From NCBI GenBank assembly GCA_934466455.1, contig CAKSLF010000006.1:1-64000 (forward strand): 64,000 nucleotides of DNA, written 5' to 3'. This stretch comes from an uncultured Oscillospiraceae bacterium. Lineage in GTDB: Bacteria > Bacillota > Clostridia > Oscillospirales > Ruminococcaceae. Positions 27,543 to 37,101 of the stretch are shown piece by piece. The notes below the pieces were generated by a model, which saw only the letters and a program-made list of their open reading frames with translations, did not search any database and was not told the DNA's origin. Both the position numbers and the translations under genes were made by a program. Position 1 is the stretch's first letter; every line of letters starts with the position of its first letter.

Positions 27543-28358
27543 ATGTACTACTTTGAGATAATGCAGGAATGCGAAAAATACATAAATGATAATCTTGAAT
27601 ACCCTCCTTCCGCAGCGGAGCTTGCGGAAAGGTTTGGGTATTCACTGTACCATTTTTGCCATCTTTTCCGTGCTCATTTTGGCGTTTCTGTTGGGGAACA
27701 TATTCTGAAATGCAGACTTGAGCATGCGGCAGAAAGTATAAAAAACGGCATGAGCATCACAGATGCGGCCTTGCGCGCAGGCTACGATACGCCGTCAGGT
27801 TTTGCAAAGGCTTTTCGCAAGATGTATGGAATGAACGCCTCCGAATATTGCAAAAAGCAAACTAAAAAGATTGTGGAGGTCATTGATATGAAAGTAAGTT
27901 TTATTGAAAAAGACGCTTTTTCCGCCATTGGATATTGTGTAAAACCAAAAGAACAAAACATTACGGCTAAAGAAAGCGGAGCGTATTGGAGTGGGATTGA
28001 TTTCGGTCGATATCCCAAATATCCAATGGAACTTAAAGATAACGGCGAAGTTGCGGCATGGATTCATCCGGACGAAAAAGACGGAGAACTTAGTTATTTC
28101 TTCGGCTTTGAAACGGATATAGGCAAAAGCAAAGTACCGGACGGCTTTACTGCTCTCAACATACCTGCGGCAAAATATGCGGTTTTTGAGGTTGACGCAA
28201 AGGCTGATGATACCGGTTTTGCGGATAAAATAAAAAAAGCGTGGAAGTACATTTTTGACGAATGGTTCGATTCTTCCGAAAAGAAATTCGACGAAAGAAA
28301 AATGTGCTTTGAGTATTACCTTGGAGAAAATGCATTTATTTATATTCCGGTAAAATGA
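27543..28358 (+). CDS. AraC family regulator with GyrI-like effector domain
   Basis: A 271-residue regulator. The first 105 residues hold two helix-turn-helix motifs (AAELAERFGYSLYHFCHLF and ITDAALRAGYDTPSGFAKAF), followed from about residue 115 by a GyrI-like small-molecule binding domain (SFIEKDAFSAIGY... WIHPDEKDGELSYFFGFE). Such proteins respond to diverse small ligands and often regulate drug-resistance genes. No adjacent target is obvious: the downstream genes face the other way. ACGGAGG precedes the ATG and a TATAAT lies about 25 bases before that. Confidence 0.9.
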   Translation: MYYFEIMQECEKYINDNLEYPPSAAELAERFGYSLYHFCHLFRAHFGVSVGEHILKCRLEHAAESIKNGMSITDAALRAGYDTPSGFAKAFRKMYGMNASEYCKKQTKKIVEVIDMKVSFIEKDAFSAIGYCVKPKEQNITAKESGAYWSGIDFGRYPKYPMELKDNGEVAAWIHPDEKDGELSYFFGFETDIGKSKVPDGFTALNIPAAKYAVFEVDAKADDTGFADKIKKAWKYIFDEWFDSSEKKFDERKMCFEYYLGENAFIYIPVK

Positions 28359-28378
28359 TACTATCATTATAATACGGC

Positions 28379-28424
28379 AAAAAAACAGCGTACCGCTCTT
28401 GGAAAGGACGGTACGCTGTTTTTT
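28379..28424. terminator. Bidirectional terminator
   Basis: AACAGCGTACCG and CGGTACGCTGTT with T-run TTTTTTA on the plus strand and A/T run on the other side; ends the AraC gene and the six-gene riboswitch-controlled operon. Confidence 0.88.
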
Positions 28425-28434
28425 ATTCTGATTT

Positions 28435-31400
28435 TTATCTAATGGCAGGGACGAAGGCTCCTGTATTTGGGTTTATTTCTTTGCCGGAGGGTGATTCTGC
28501 TGCCGGAGGGGTTGTGGAGATAGTATATGCTCCGAGAGGTGTTCCCGCTTCGCCATTAAGAGTGAGAACGACATTCTCGGTATAGCCTTCTTTCATATAA
28601 TCAACGGTAAATTTATCGAAATATTGATTATTTTTATAGATGTAATAAGTAATTACATCGTCCTCCTCGACCTTAACTCTGTATATATCCAAAAGTTCGG
28701 AATAAGTGCAGCCAAGATCCCATTTTATTGTATAATCACTTTCGATTATTTGATTTCCGTAGAAAGTAAGAGCGAATGTTGTCTTTTTCTTTGTCTGTGC
28801 AGAAGAATCGGTGTCTTTCTTTACTTCCGGGCAGTTATAAATAAAGTTTACACCACGCTGGTTGTTTGCTACGGAAGAGATGTTTACGGTTACGGAACTT
28901 CCGCAGGAAACAGTAAGAGGTTTTCCGCAGATTGCACGGAATGCTGTTGTAGAAACAACTGTGGCGGCTTGCGCTTTATAAGCCTCATCGTATTTATAGC
29001 CGTGCTTTGCGGTGAGGAAGTCGGAATAGCCGTCTTTGCTGCCTATTTCAAGTATGTTTCCGTAATAACCCGCTGATTTTACATACTCATAATTGAATAT
29101 TGAAACATCGGAAACAACCGTAATTTCGCCGGTAGAATAAGCTTTGCCGCCGGATTTTGCGGTTATTTTGTATGTACCCGACTTATAGGCTGCGGTGTAG
29201 TTCTGGTCAACCTTAAATTTTACCACATAAACATAGCTTTGGCACTTAACGAAGTTAAGAGTTGTTTTTCCTTCAATATTACGCTGGTTTGCAAGCTCTT
29301 TTGCTTTTTCATAGGTGAGGTTCTTTTCAACAACAGGCTCTTCCCCATTGCGTGCAAGACGCTCGTCGTATACGGAATACAGTTCGCCTACGGTCTTATA
29401 TTTTTCCGGGTCGAAATTTACGATTTCCGCAGTAATCATTCCGCTTACTTCGGCTTTTAGGTCGGTCATTTCTATATCTGAAAGAATTGCAGCATAGAAT
29501 GTGCCGCCGGCGGCTTTGTTTGTAAACATAACGCCGTCGCTCTCATTAAATTTTATTGTATCGGTAAAGGAAATAAGGCTCTTTCTCTTTTCTTTTTCTT
29601 CAAACATTTCAAGGGTATCATGTCCGTCGGCACTCTTTCCGCCAACGGTGAGCTTTATTGTAGTGTATGGCGGAGTAACGGTTGTACCGGGAACGCCGTT
29701 TTTATCCTGATACATAACATGCTCAAACCTGATTTGGAAAATTGTATCGTCCGCAGTAAGAGGTTCTTTTGACCAAGACGCATAATCGGTTACATCTTTT
29801 TGAGCACCGTTTGAATAATGGGCAACTATTTTCATGCCGGTGGGATCAAAAGTTTCGCCGATGTTGTAGCTGGTTTTGTCCGGCTTGCTTACAACCTCAA
29901 GGCTTTCGATTTTGCAGCCGAGCATCATAAGGTATGCGCTATCGTTCTTAAAGTATATAAAGCCGTCGGAATCGACAACCGGAGTACAGATGCAATATTG
30001 TGCCTGTGCGTCATACGGAGTAAAAAGTACCGGCGGGGTTTGATAATGTTCAGTAATTCCGTTGTTTGGATTTACATAAGTTTCTTCAACCGTTCCGTTT
30101 AACGGAGCAGTCGCGCCGGGTTTGTCACACAAAATACGGAGCTTGCCCGGAGTAAAGTTATCAAACATATAAATATAGACCGTGCCGTCATTTCCGTATG
30201 CAGTGGTAAGCACCGCACTTGTTTGGGGGTATCCTTGGGTTGGAACGCTGTATGCGATTTCCCAGTTATTGAGGTCGATTACGGTTATGTTGTGGCCGGA
30301 ATACATACCAAATTGAGAAATACCGGAAACGCCGACATATGCTCTTCCATTGTAAATCGTGGGAGAGCTGGTGCTCATTGCGGGAGCCTTCGGCTGATCG
30401 TGGTAGTTATCAAGCTTTATGTATTTAAGAGTGTCTTCAAGAATATCTCCGCTTTCCTCATCTATTTCGACAGAATAAAAATAACCGCCTTTTGAAGTAA
30501 AGTAGAGCTTGCCGCCATCTTGAACGACGCAGCATCTTATATCTCCGGTAAACGGCATAGTTACGGAATCTTTTACGGTACCGTCATTTTTGTTTATAGA
30601 CAAAAGTGATGCATAGCCGGTAACATACCCATATTCTCCGTCATCTGTTCCGATAAAGAGATAGTCGTCCGTTACATATGCTTCCGCCCAATAAAAGCCG
30701 CCTTTTTTTGTGTAAACCCAAGTGGGAAGCTTTGCTTCGGTGGGGTTTTCCGGGTCTTCATCGGTTACGGAAATACAGGAATAGTTAGCGTCTTTTTTTT
30801 CGCCGCTCCAAAATCCCGTATAAATATATCCGTTGCTGTAAGTAATCGGGCAGTTTGGCTGACCGCCGAGGGGATCTTTATAGACCCAAAGGGATTCAAG
30901 AGTTTCTGCGTTAAACGCCTGTACTCGTCCATTGGAAAGACCGACAAAAACCTTTCCTTCGGCATAGGTCATAGGAACTATCGCAAAGCTTGAGTTTCCA
31001 ACCATGGTGGCAGAAGCAACGACCTCTCCGCTTATCTTATCAATTTTAAGAATGTTTTTTCCGGCGTAGCAATAAATATATCCGTCAACGATTATCGGAG
31101 AGCTTGCCGCACCGGTATCGTAGCCGACGCCGATTTTTTTTGCCCAATAAAGCACTGCATCATCGGAGGAAATCGGAGATTTTGCGTTTGTAATACCGTT
31201 GTTATTTTTATCAAGGCGGAACGCTCTGACCTCATATGAAAGGTTTTTGAATGAAGTTTCCGACGCTTTTTTAAGGCTTATCTGCAATGTTTCATCTGAG
31301 GAAGCAGTGTAACTCTCGCTTTTTCCTACATACCCGAATGCGGTTACAATAATGCTGTAAGCCTGTCCGTTTTTGAGTGCGAAAACGCCGTCCTCGGAAA

Positions 31401-31725
31401 AAATGCGCTTTTTCTGCTTTGTGGAAGACTCTATTATGAGCACATTGGCAAAGGACGGAGAAACCTCTACTTTTACCGAAACGGTCTCCCCCGCCTCGGC
31501 ATTCTGTTCTGCCGGATTTTGACCAAAGGCTTTTTCTTCCTCTGTTTCCCGTTCGTTTTCATCCGCCGGTATTGTGGGAAGCTCGATTTGACCCATTGCC
31601 GCACCGTCTATGTCTTCAAACACGAGAGTATCAAGGTCTGTGGCAAAGGCGTTTGCCGCAGGCAAAAGTACTGTTGCCAGACATAACATTGCCGATAATG
31701 CAATTTTCAAAAGGCTTTTTTTCAT
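28435..31725 (-). CDS. Secreted PQQ-type beta-propeller protein with Ig-like domain
   Basis: A 1,096-residue secreted protein, last gene of the cobalamin-riboswitch operon. Signal peptide at residues 1-29 (LLPAANAFA). A PEGA-like beta domain (about 85-150) is followed by a propeller of PQQ/WD-like blades (about 170-620; for example YAEGKVFVGLSNGRVQAFNA and YNGRAYVGVSG), then a bacterial Ig-like (Big_3) domain with YNIGETFDPTGMKIVAHYSN, and a C-terminal beta-rich region. The tail has NPNTG at residues 1085-1089, reminiscent of a sortase-type motif, but no membrane anchor follows. The gene starts 20 bases after the transglutaminase-like gene. The ligand is not known; cobalamin is a reasonable guess from the operon. 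Confidence 0.82.
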   Translation of the reverse strand: MKKSLLKIALSAMLCLATVLLPAANAFATDLDTLVFEDIDGAAMGQIELPTIPADENERETEEEKAFGQNPAEQNAEAGETVSVKVEVSPSFANVLIIESSTKQKKRIFSEDGVFALKNGQAYSIIVTAFGYVGKSESYTASSDETLQISLKKASETSFKNLSYEVRAFRLDKNNNGITNAKSPISSDDAVLYWAKKIGVGYDTGAASSPIIVDGYIYCYAGKNILKIDKISGEVVASATMVGNSSFAIVPMTYAEGKVFVGLSNGRVQAFNAETLESLWVYKDPLGGQPNCPITYSNGYIYTGFWSGEKKDANYSCISVTDEDPENPTEAKLPTWVYTKKGGFYWAEAYVTDDYLFIGTDDGEYGYVTGYASLLSINKNDGTVKDSVTMPFTGDIRCCVVQDGGKLYFTSKGGYFYSVEIDEESGDILEDTLKYIKLDNYHDQPKAPAMSTSSPTIYNGRAYVGVSGISQFGMYSGHNITVIDLNNWEIAYSVPTQGYPQTSAVLTTAYGNDGTVYIYMFDNFTPGKLRILCDKPGATAPLNGTVEETYVNPNNGITEHYQTPPVLFTPYDAQAQYCICTPVVDSDGFIYFKNDSAYLMMLGCKIESLEVVSKPDKTSYNIGETFDPTGMKIVAHYSNGAQKDVTDYASWSKEPLTADDTIFQIRFEHVMYQDKNGVPGTTVTPPYTTIKLTVGGKSADGHDTLEMFEEKEKRKSLISFTDTIKFNESDGVMFTNKAAGGTFYAAILSDIEMTDLKAEVSGMITAEIVNFDPEKYKTVGELYSVYDERLARNGEEPVVEKNLTYEKAKELANQRNIEGKTTLNFVKCQSYVYVVKFKVDQNYTAAYKSGTYKITAKSGGKAYSTGEITVVSDVSIFNYEYVKSAGYYGNILEIGSKDGYSDFLTAKHGYKYDEAYKAQAATVVSTTAFRAICGKPLTVSCGSSVTVNISSVANNQRGVNFIYNCPEVKKDTDSSAQTKKKTTFALTFYGNQIIESDYTIKWDLGCTYSELLDIYRVKVEEDDVITYYIYKNNQYFDKFTVDYMKEGYTENVVLTLNGEAGTPLGAYTISTTPPAAESPSGKEINPNTGAFVPAIR

Positions 31726-31745
31726 TTTCTAAATCCTCCGATTAA

Positions 31746-33968
31746 CTATTTTATATAAAGGCATTTTATCCAACGGTTTATAAGTTTTTGACCGAAGCTC
31801 CAATGCTCTTTACAAAAATCAAGTATTTTTGCGCTGTATTCATAGACAAAGGCACGCTGCTTTTCATCCATTTTGTGAGTGCTGAAAAGTGCCTCTTCAT
31901 TAAGGGAAAAAGCTTTATCGTATTCGATGCTTTCCAAAAAGTCCGGAGGGATTTTTGCGTGACTTCGCAGCATTTCCGCATAACCAAATTGTAGCGCAAC
32001 AGCATTTTTATTGTCGGCGGCATCTATTGCGGCAAGCTTTGAACGCAGTTTTTTGCGCATTATAATTATGTATACGGCAAGTGCGAGAAGTGCGCCCATA
32101 AATACAAAGGTTAGATATATAGGATTAAATCTAAAGGAGTTTTTAAGTTCGGTAAGCTTATCTTTATTTTCTTTTTTTATAACATTTGTTATGGGCTTAT
32201 CGCTTTGATAATATAGCTTTCCGCTTTCACCGGAAAAGCTGAAAGCGGCATTTTCAAGCTCATCATCGATATACCCGGGAGTTACTTCAAAGGGTATCCA
32301 ACCAACGCCGTCAAGGTAATATTCAGCCCAAGCGTGAGCGTGATTTTCGTCAAGCGTGATTACGGTATTTTCACCGTACTCTGCGGCTTCCGAAGCGGAT
32401 ATAAAGTACCCTTCCACATATCTTGCAGGAACGCCGAAATAGCGGAGCATCATAGTTGCAGCAGTTGCATAATGTACGCTGTACCCACGGTTGCTGCCGT
32501 CAAGAAAGTACTTAATAAAGTCCGTATCCCCGTTTTGAGTTATTGCATTTTCATCATATTCTATATTATTTTTAAGGTATTCGGTGATGGTTTCTATAAT
32601 CTCGGTAAAAGTAAGTGCCGAGGATTCATCTTTAAGGTGATAGGAGATTGCCGCTTCAGCAGTTTCCGTCAAATCAAGGTAATGCTCATAGACGAAGCTC
32701 CGATAGGCACTTTCGCTTGTAAGATAATCGGAGATTTCCTTAGTTCCGCTTTGGTTGCTGGAAAGCTCAAGCTGCGCCTTAAAAAATTCCGAGAGCCCTG
32801 CGGCAGCGTATTTTGCCGAATAGCTCTCCCCTTTTGAAAACACTGTGCTGTCCCCAACGAGGTATGGGTCAAGTATGCTGCTTTCTGCAAGAGTATACGG
32901 AACATAGGCGTACTTTTTGCAAGCGGAAAGATTTTTTACCTCAATATTTTTGAGCACGGTGCTTTCCGAAAGCGAGCACGCATTAGCCAATTCGCTTTGT
33001 GGATAAAAACCGTTCTGATGAAGCCAAAAAAAAGTATCTTTATATTCAAGTACGGTTTTATTAGGCAGGCGGGACCATCTTTCTCCGTCATAAACTTCCC
33101 CGACAAAGCCCTTAATATATAGTTTTTGAGGCTGCTCTATTTTAATTTCAAGTGCAGGGGTATCGGAACGCTTAAATTTGCCGAGATTTTTCAGCTTTCC
33201 CTCAGGCATTGAATTTGTTCCGCTGTCATAAATAACAGAATGAAAGGCGTCGGAGATACCGCTGCGCAGAGAGCCTTCATCGTTTATGAAATATGAGGGC
33301 AACACAGCAAGAGAAAAAGACAGTGCAATAGCCGCAAAAATCGCAGCAAGAAATTTTGTTTTTGCCGGTGTGGTATTTTCCGGCATAAATATGCCTGTTA
33401 AAAGCAAGAGAACCCCGGTTAGAAACCAGGCAAAATAAATATCCGTGCCCAAAAAACCGCTTGAGCATCCTATAAATGCAACTATGAGCACCGGTATAAG
33501 CGGAAATACTGTCTTATAAATTGCGGCGGTGCTCATTGCAAGTACAGAAAATGCAGCAATCACCAAAAAAGGAATTGCAGGATAAGCAGTGTTTTCTACG
33601 GAAAAAGCAAGATAAATTCTTCCCGTTTTAAGAGAGAAAAAATCGAGAAAATCATTTATAAGTAAAAGGGTTCCGTTCCTTGCTGCGGAAAACATAACCA
33701 ATGCAGCGGCAATGCTTATTGCCGGGAACGCAACGGCAATATACTTTCCTATATTTTTTGTAAAAAGCGAGGCTGAGCATATTGCAGTTGCTCCGGCGGC
33801 AATAAATATGTATCCTTTTACCGACGGGAATGCCTGCCCAAGCAAAAGCAGGAAACCTGCGCAAGCAATAACCGCTCCGCAGCCAGAAAAAAACCATGCA
33901 GTGCGATTTTCGTATTTTTTGCCGTTTGTTTGGGAAATGCATATATTTTTGTTTTTCTTTTCGGTCAT
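31746..33968 (-). CDS. Membrane transglutaminase-like protein with altered catalytic residues
   Basis: A 740-residue protein with about eight membrane helices in the first 230 residues, an extracellular region, a transglutaminase-like core, a further helix near 640, and a cytoplasmic tail, the TgpA-like layout usually found with DUF58 and MoxR genes. In the core the cysteine position is Ser497 (RGYSVHYATAATMML instead of the usual GxCxxFA), the histidine is kept (His545, ENHAHAWAEYY), and the Asp position is Glu561 (PFEVTPGY). It therefore may be a pseudoenzyme that binds a partner. Its start overlaps the DUF58 stop by four bases. Confidence 0.88.
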   Translation of the reverse strand: MTEKKNKNICISQTNGKKYENRTAWFFSGCGAVIACAGFLLLLGQAFPSVKGYIFIAAGATAICSASLFTKNIGKYIAVAFPAISIAAALVMFSAARNGTLLLINDFLDFFSLKTGRIYLAFSVENTAYPAIPFLVIAAFSVLAMSTAAIYKTVFPLIPVLIVAFIGCSSGFLGTDIYFAWFLTGVLLLLTGIFMPENTTPAKTKFLAAIFAAIALSFSLAVLPSYFINDEGSLRSGISDAFHSVIYDSGTNSMPEGKLKNLGKFKRSDTPALEIKIEQPQKLYIKGFVGEVYDGERWSRLPNKTVLEYKDTFFWLHQNGFYPQSELANACSLSESTVLKNIEVKNLSACKKYAYVPYTLAESSILDPYLVGDSTVFSKGESYSAKYAAAGLSEFFKAQLELSSNQSGTKEISDYLTSESAYRSFVYEHYLDLTETAEAAISYHLKDESSALTFTEIIETITEYLKNNIEYDENAITQNGDTDFIKYFLDGSNRGYSVHYATAATMMLRYFGVPARYVEGYFISASEAAEYGENTVITLDENHAHAWAEYYLDGVGWIPFEVTPGYIDDELENAAFSFSGESGKLYYQSDKPITNVIKKENKDKLTELKNSFRFNPIYLTFVFMGALLALAVYIIIMRKKLRSKLAAIDAADNKNAVALQFGYAEMLRSHAKIPPDFLESIEYDKAFSLNEEALFSTHKMDEKQRAFVYEYSAKILDFCKEHWSFGQKLINRWIKCLYIK

Positions 33969-35119
33969 AGTGCAAGCTCCAGAATATTAAGGCTTTCGGC
34001 ATAGGAAGTTACGGTAAATGTTATTACTCCGGTAATGGGAGTTTCCGAACACAGCAGGGGCGTTATGCTGCTTTTTGCCGAAAATTCTTCGTACCCTTTA
34101 GGAATAGATTTTGATATATAAATTATTTTGCTGAAATTTGCGCTTCCATAGCTTTCAAAATATTGTTCGGCACCGGAGATTTCGGTTTCAGCACTGCTTT
34201 TTATAAGCTGCGGAATTGCGGTGATAAGCTCCTCCGTATTGGTTACGCTTTCTATAAATAAGCTTTTGTTTTCGTTCCAACCGATGGAAAAAGGTGTTCC
34301 GTTTGATGAAAGCGCGCGGCATACGGAAGCGGCAACCTCTGCCATTGCGTCAGCTTCTTCCGGAGAAAATCCATTTTCGGCATATTTATCCCAAAAAACA
34401 AGAGTGGACTTTTGCACGGGCAGGCTTGCCTCTCTTACAACAAGCTTATCAAGTTTTTCGGACAGCTTCCAGTGGATTTGTTTTATACTGTCGCCGGGAA
34501 CATATTCGCGCAGCTGAAAAGTTTCTGAATAATCGCTTCCTTTTTTATTCGGAGAATAGCTTTCGCTGTCATCTATTGCGACGGGCATATTGTCAAAGAC
34601 GAGGGTCATATCAAATGTATTTGGCAAAACGGTGCATTTTGCTTCGGAAGAATCAAAGCTATCCACTTTATAAGGAACGAACCCAAAAAAGTCGGTAAGA
34701 TATATTTTTTCAACTTTTATTGCGGTGCAGCCGCAATTCTTAAATTGACATAAAAAACTTACGGAAACCTCAGAGTCGGCACCGGAAAAAAGCGATATAC
34801 ACTTTTCCTCCCGCTCCCCTGTCAATTCATTTTTTGCGGATATACAGCAAAGCACTTTTATAAAAGTGGCAGATGACCTGTTATTCAAAACAAGGGTACC
34901 GCCGATTTCGGAAGATTTTTTTGCCGTTGCGGGCAATTTTATTGCTGCGGAAAAATTTTTTTTGCATAAAACACAGGCAAGATACGATAAAAGCGAAAGC
35001 AGTACCGGCAAAAACACAAATAAACATGCTATTGCGGAACCGGAAAATGCAAATATCAGAAAAAGCGCAAGCTCTGCAAAAAACCACAAACTAAATGAGA
35101 AAATAAGACTTTTTTTCAT
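33965..35119 (-). CDS. DUF58 domain-containing protein
   Basis: A 384-residue protein with two N-terminal membrane helices (about residues 5-48), a beta-rich segment and the DUF58 signature GDSIKQIHWKLSEKLDKLVV near residue 215, followed by a vWA-like fold. DUF58 proteins are encoded with MoxR ATPases and are thought to act in assembly of complexes or cell-envelope processes. Both ends overlap its neighbours by four bases, showing tight coupling with MoxR upstream and the transglutaminase-like gene downstream. Confidence 0.9.
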   Translation of the reverse strand: MKKSLIFSFSLWFFAELALFLIFAFSGSAIACLFVFLPVLLSLLSYLACVLCKKNFSAAIKLPATAKKSSEIGGTLVLNNRSSATFIKVLCCISAKNELTGEREEKCISLFSGADSEVSVSFLCQFKNCGCTAIKVEKIYLTDFFGFVPYKVDSFDSSEAKCTVLPNTFDMTLVFDNMPVAIDDSESYSPNKKGSDYSETFQLREYVPGDSIKQIHWKLSEKLDKLVVREASLPVQKSTLVFWDKYAENGFSPEEADAMAEVAASVCRALSSNGTPFSIGWNENKSLFIESVTNTEELITAIPQLIKSSAETEISGAEQYFESYGSANFSKIIYISKSIPKGYEEFSAKSSITPLLCSETPITGVITFTVTSYAESLNILELAL

Positions 35120-36063
35120 TTTAACGAAAACTCCGTTACGGTAGGTTTTGCGGTTTCTTTAAGAATTACGCTTAGAATTTCTTCCGAGGAAAGCTCGTGA
35201 AGCCTTGCTTTTGCCTCAAGAACAAGTCTGTGTGCGCATACATCGGTAAAAACAGCTGCTACATCTTCGGGAACAACATAATCTCTTCCGTCAAGAAAAG
35301 CATGGGATTTTGCAGCACGGCAAAGAGCAAGCGCACCACGGGGGCTTATACCTATCTGAATGTATTGATTATGGCGTGTTTCTTCCACAAGCCGGGATGC
35401 GTATTCATAAACAGGATCCGCAACATGTGTATTTTGCGCTTCTGAAATAAGTTTGTTAAGGGTTTCTTTGTCGGTAAGCGGAACGACACGGTCAAGAGGA
35501 TTTTCGTGGTGCCGGTCTTTCATAATTTCGATTTGGCTTTGCATATCGGGATAACCCATGCTTGTACGAATAAGAAAGCGGTCAAGCTGAGAGCTTGGCA
35601 AAAGCTGCGTTCCGGCTGAACCAACCTGGTTTTGGGTTGCGATTACAATAAAAGGTTTTGGCAAGTCGTGAGTTATGCCGTCAACAGTAACATGGCGTTC
35701 TTCCATTGCTTCGAGCAAGGCGGACTGTGTTTTACTGGAGGTACGGTTTATTTCATCGGCAAGCAAAAGATTTGTCATAACCGTGCCGGGTTTATATTCA
35801 AGCTTTCCGCTTTGCTTATCATATACGGAGAAACCGATTATATCGGAAGGCATTGTATCGGAGGTGAACTGCACTCTTTTGCTGTCGAGCCCGAGTACCT
35901 TTGAAAACGCCATTGCCATAGTGGTTTTTCCCACTCCGGGAACATCCTCCATAAGAATGTGTCCTTGGGCAAGAATTGCCATAAGGACTTTATTTATAAC
36001 ATCGTCTTTGCCGATAATTACTTTTTTTATTTCGTTTTGTATTTGCACAGCAAGCTCGTTCAT
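35116..36063 (-). CDS. MoxR family AAA+ ATPase
   Basis: A 315-residue AAA+ ATPase. Walker A GVPGVGKTT-type segment (VPGVGKTTMAMAF), Walker B NLLLADEINRTSSKTQ, sensor regions IVIATQNQVGSAGT and the C-terminal lid with GISPRGALALCRAAKSHAF are present. MoxR proteins act as chaperone-like ATPases with DUF58/vWA partners. Its position inside a cobalamin-riboswitch operon is unusual and suggests help in assembling the surface complex encoded around it. Confidence 0.94.
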   Translation of the reverse strand: MNELAVQIQNEIKKVIIGKDDVINKVLMAILAQGHILMEDVPGVGKTTMAMAFSKVLGLDSKRVQFTSDTMPSDIIGFSVYDKQSGKLEYKPGTVMTNLLLADEINRTSSKTQSALLEAMEERHVTVDGITHDLPKPFIVIATQNQVGSAGTQLLPSSQLDRFLIRTSMGYPDMQSQIEIMKDRHHENPLDRVVPLTDKETLNKLISEAQNTHVADPVYEYASRLVEETRHNQYIQIGISPRGALALCRAAKSHAFLDGRDYVVPEDVAAVFTDVCAHRLVLEAKARLHELSSEEILSVILKETAKPTVTEFSLK

Positions 36064-36078
36064 TTTTAATCTCCTTAT

Positions 36079-37101
36079 TTACCTAAAATCGTACAGTCTT
36101 TTTCCGTCACGCATTTTTATCATAGAGCACAGGGCAAGCATTGCCTGCTCGGTTGCAATATTGTTTCCCTCTTTTTCGTCAATACCATGGGCAAAGCTGC
36201 CATCCGAAAGACGAAAACTCATAAGAGCGTCAAAAACAGAGTTTCCGTTTTTTATAAAACGCTCATCTGTTTTCGGGTCTATTCCGAGAGAGCAAAGTGC
36301 AATTATCACCTGAGAGCAGCTTTCCGAGGAAATCATATCCCAGCTCGTAAAGGTTCCGTCGTTGTTTTGAGCGTTAGAAAGCATGGTAAGTGCCTTATCT
36401 ATTGCGGCATCGACGGCGTTATCGCCTGTATATGGCGCAAGAGCCTGAAGAGCCATTGCAGTTATATCAATATCGGTGCTGCCCTTAAGGATTCCAAAGC
36501 CACCGCCCTCTTCTTGGCTTTCTATAAGGGCGTTTAACAGATATTCTCTGTTATAGCGGCAATCCTCCGGCAAAGAAAAATCCCTTGCATCAAGAGTAAT
36601 TAGTGCATAAATATAAGCGTTTGTACCTTGAGCACCGATGTCTTCTCCGGAAAAATTATATACACCATCCGCTATAAGATTTATAGCAGTACCGTCGGCT
36701 TTTTTTCCGAAGCTTTCGGGATTCCCGCCCAAAGCCATAACCGTAAGAGCAATTCTGTGCCATTCGGTTGCTTTTGAGCGGTGCAAACCGCCCTCTTCGG
36801 CATACTTTTTTGTAACATAATTTTCGAGCTCCGAAAGATAAGATTCATAATCGTCTTTTATTCCGAGATCGGAAAATGCCATGGCGGTCCAGTCGCACAC
36901 GGAAGTTCCCGCAGGAAAACTTTCATTATCGGAAAGAAGTTTTCCGCTCTTCTTTCCGAAAAGCGAGGCTTGAGCACTTGCGGCAGCATTTGCGGTATCG
37001 ATAAGTTCGTCGCCGGTAGACGCAGGCTTTCCGCCGCAGGCGGAAAGCAGCATAAGTGTGCATAAAATTATTGCAATAAGCTTAATAGTACTGTTTTTCA
37101 A
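36079..37101 (-). CDS. Lipoprotein with alpha/alpha-barrel (prenyltransferase/squalene oxidase-like) repeats
   Basis: A 340-residue lipoprotein: signal with lipobox LLSAC (Cys22) then an all-helical domain of repeats such as GGFGILKGSTDIDITAMALQ, NNDGTFTSWDMISSESCSQV and DGSFAHGIDEKEGNNIATEQ (residues about 200-325). The repeat type, Gly/Phe at turns and DIDITAMALQAL, is that of the prenyltransferase/squalene-oxidase superfamily, which is also the fold of the alpha domain of eukaryotic intrinsic factor and transcobalamin. Next to a DUF4430 gene (overlap four bases) under a cobalamin riboswitch, a corrinoid-binding role is likely but not shown. No catalytic Asp cluster of a cyclase is evident. 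Confidence 0.82.
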   Translation of the reverse strand: MKNSTIKLIAIILCTLMLLSACGGKPASTGDELIDTANAAASAQASLFGKKSGKLLSDNESFPAGTSVCDWTAMAFSDLGIKDDYESYLSELENYVTKKYAEEGGLHRSKATEWHRIALTVMALGGNPESFGKKADGTAINLIADGVYNFSGEDIGAQGTNAYIYALITLDARDFSLPEDCRYNREYLLNALIESQEEGGGFGILKGSTDIDITAMALQALAPYTGDNAVDAAIDKALTMLSNAQNNDGTFTSWDMISSESCSQVIIALCSLGIDPKTDERFIKNGNSVFDALMSFRLSDGSFAHGIDEKEGNNIATEQAMLALCSMIKMRDGKRLYDFR

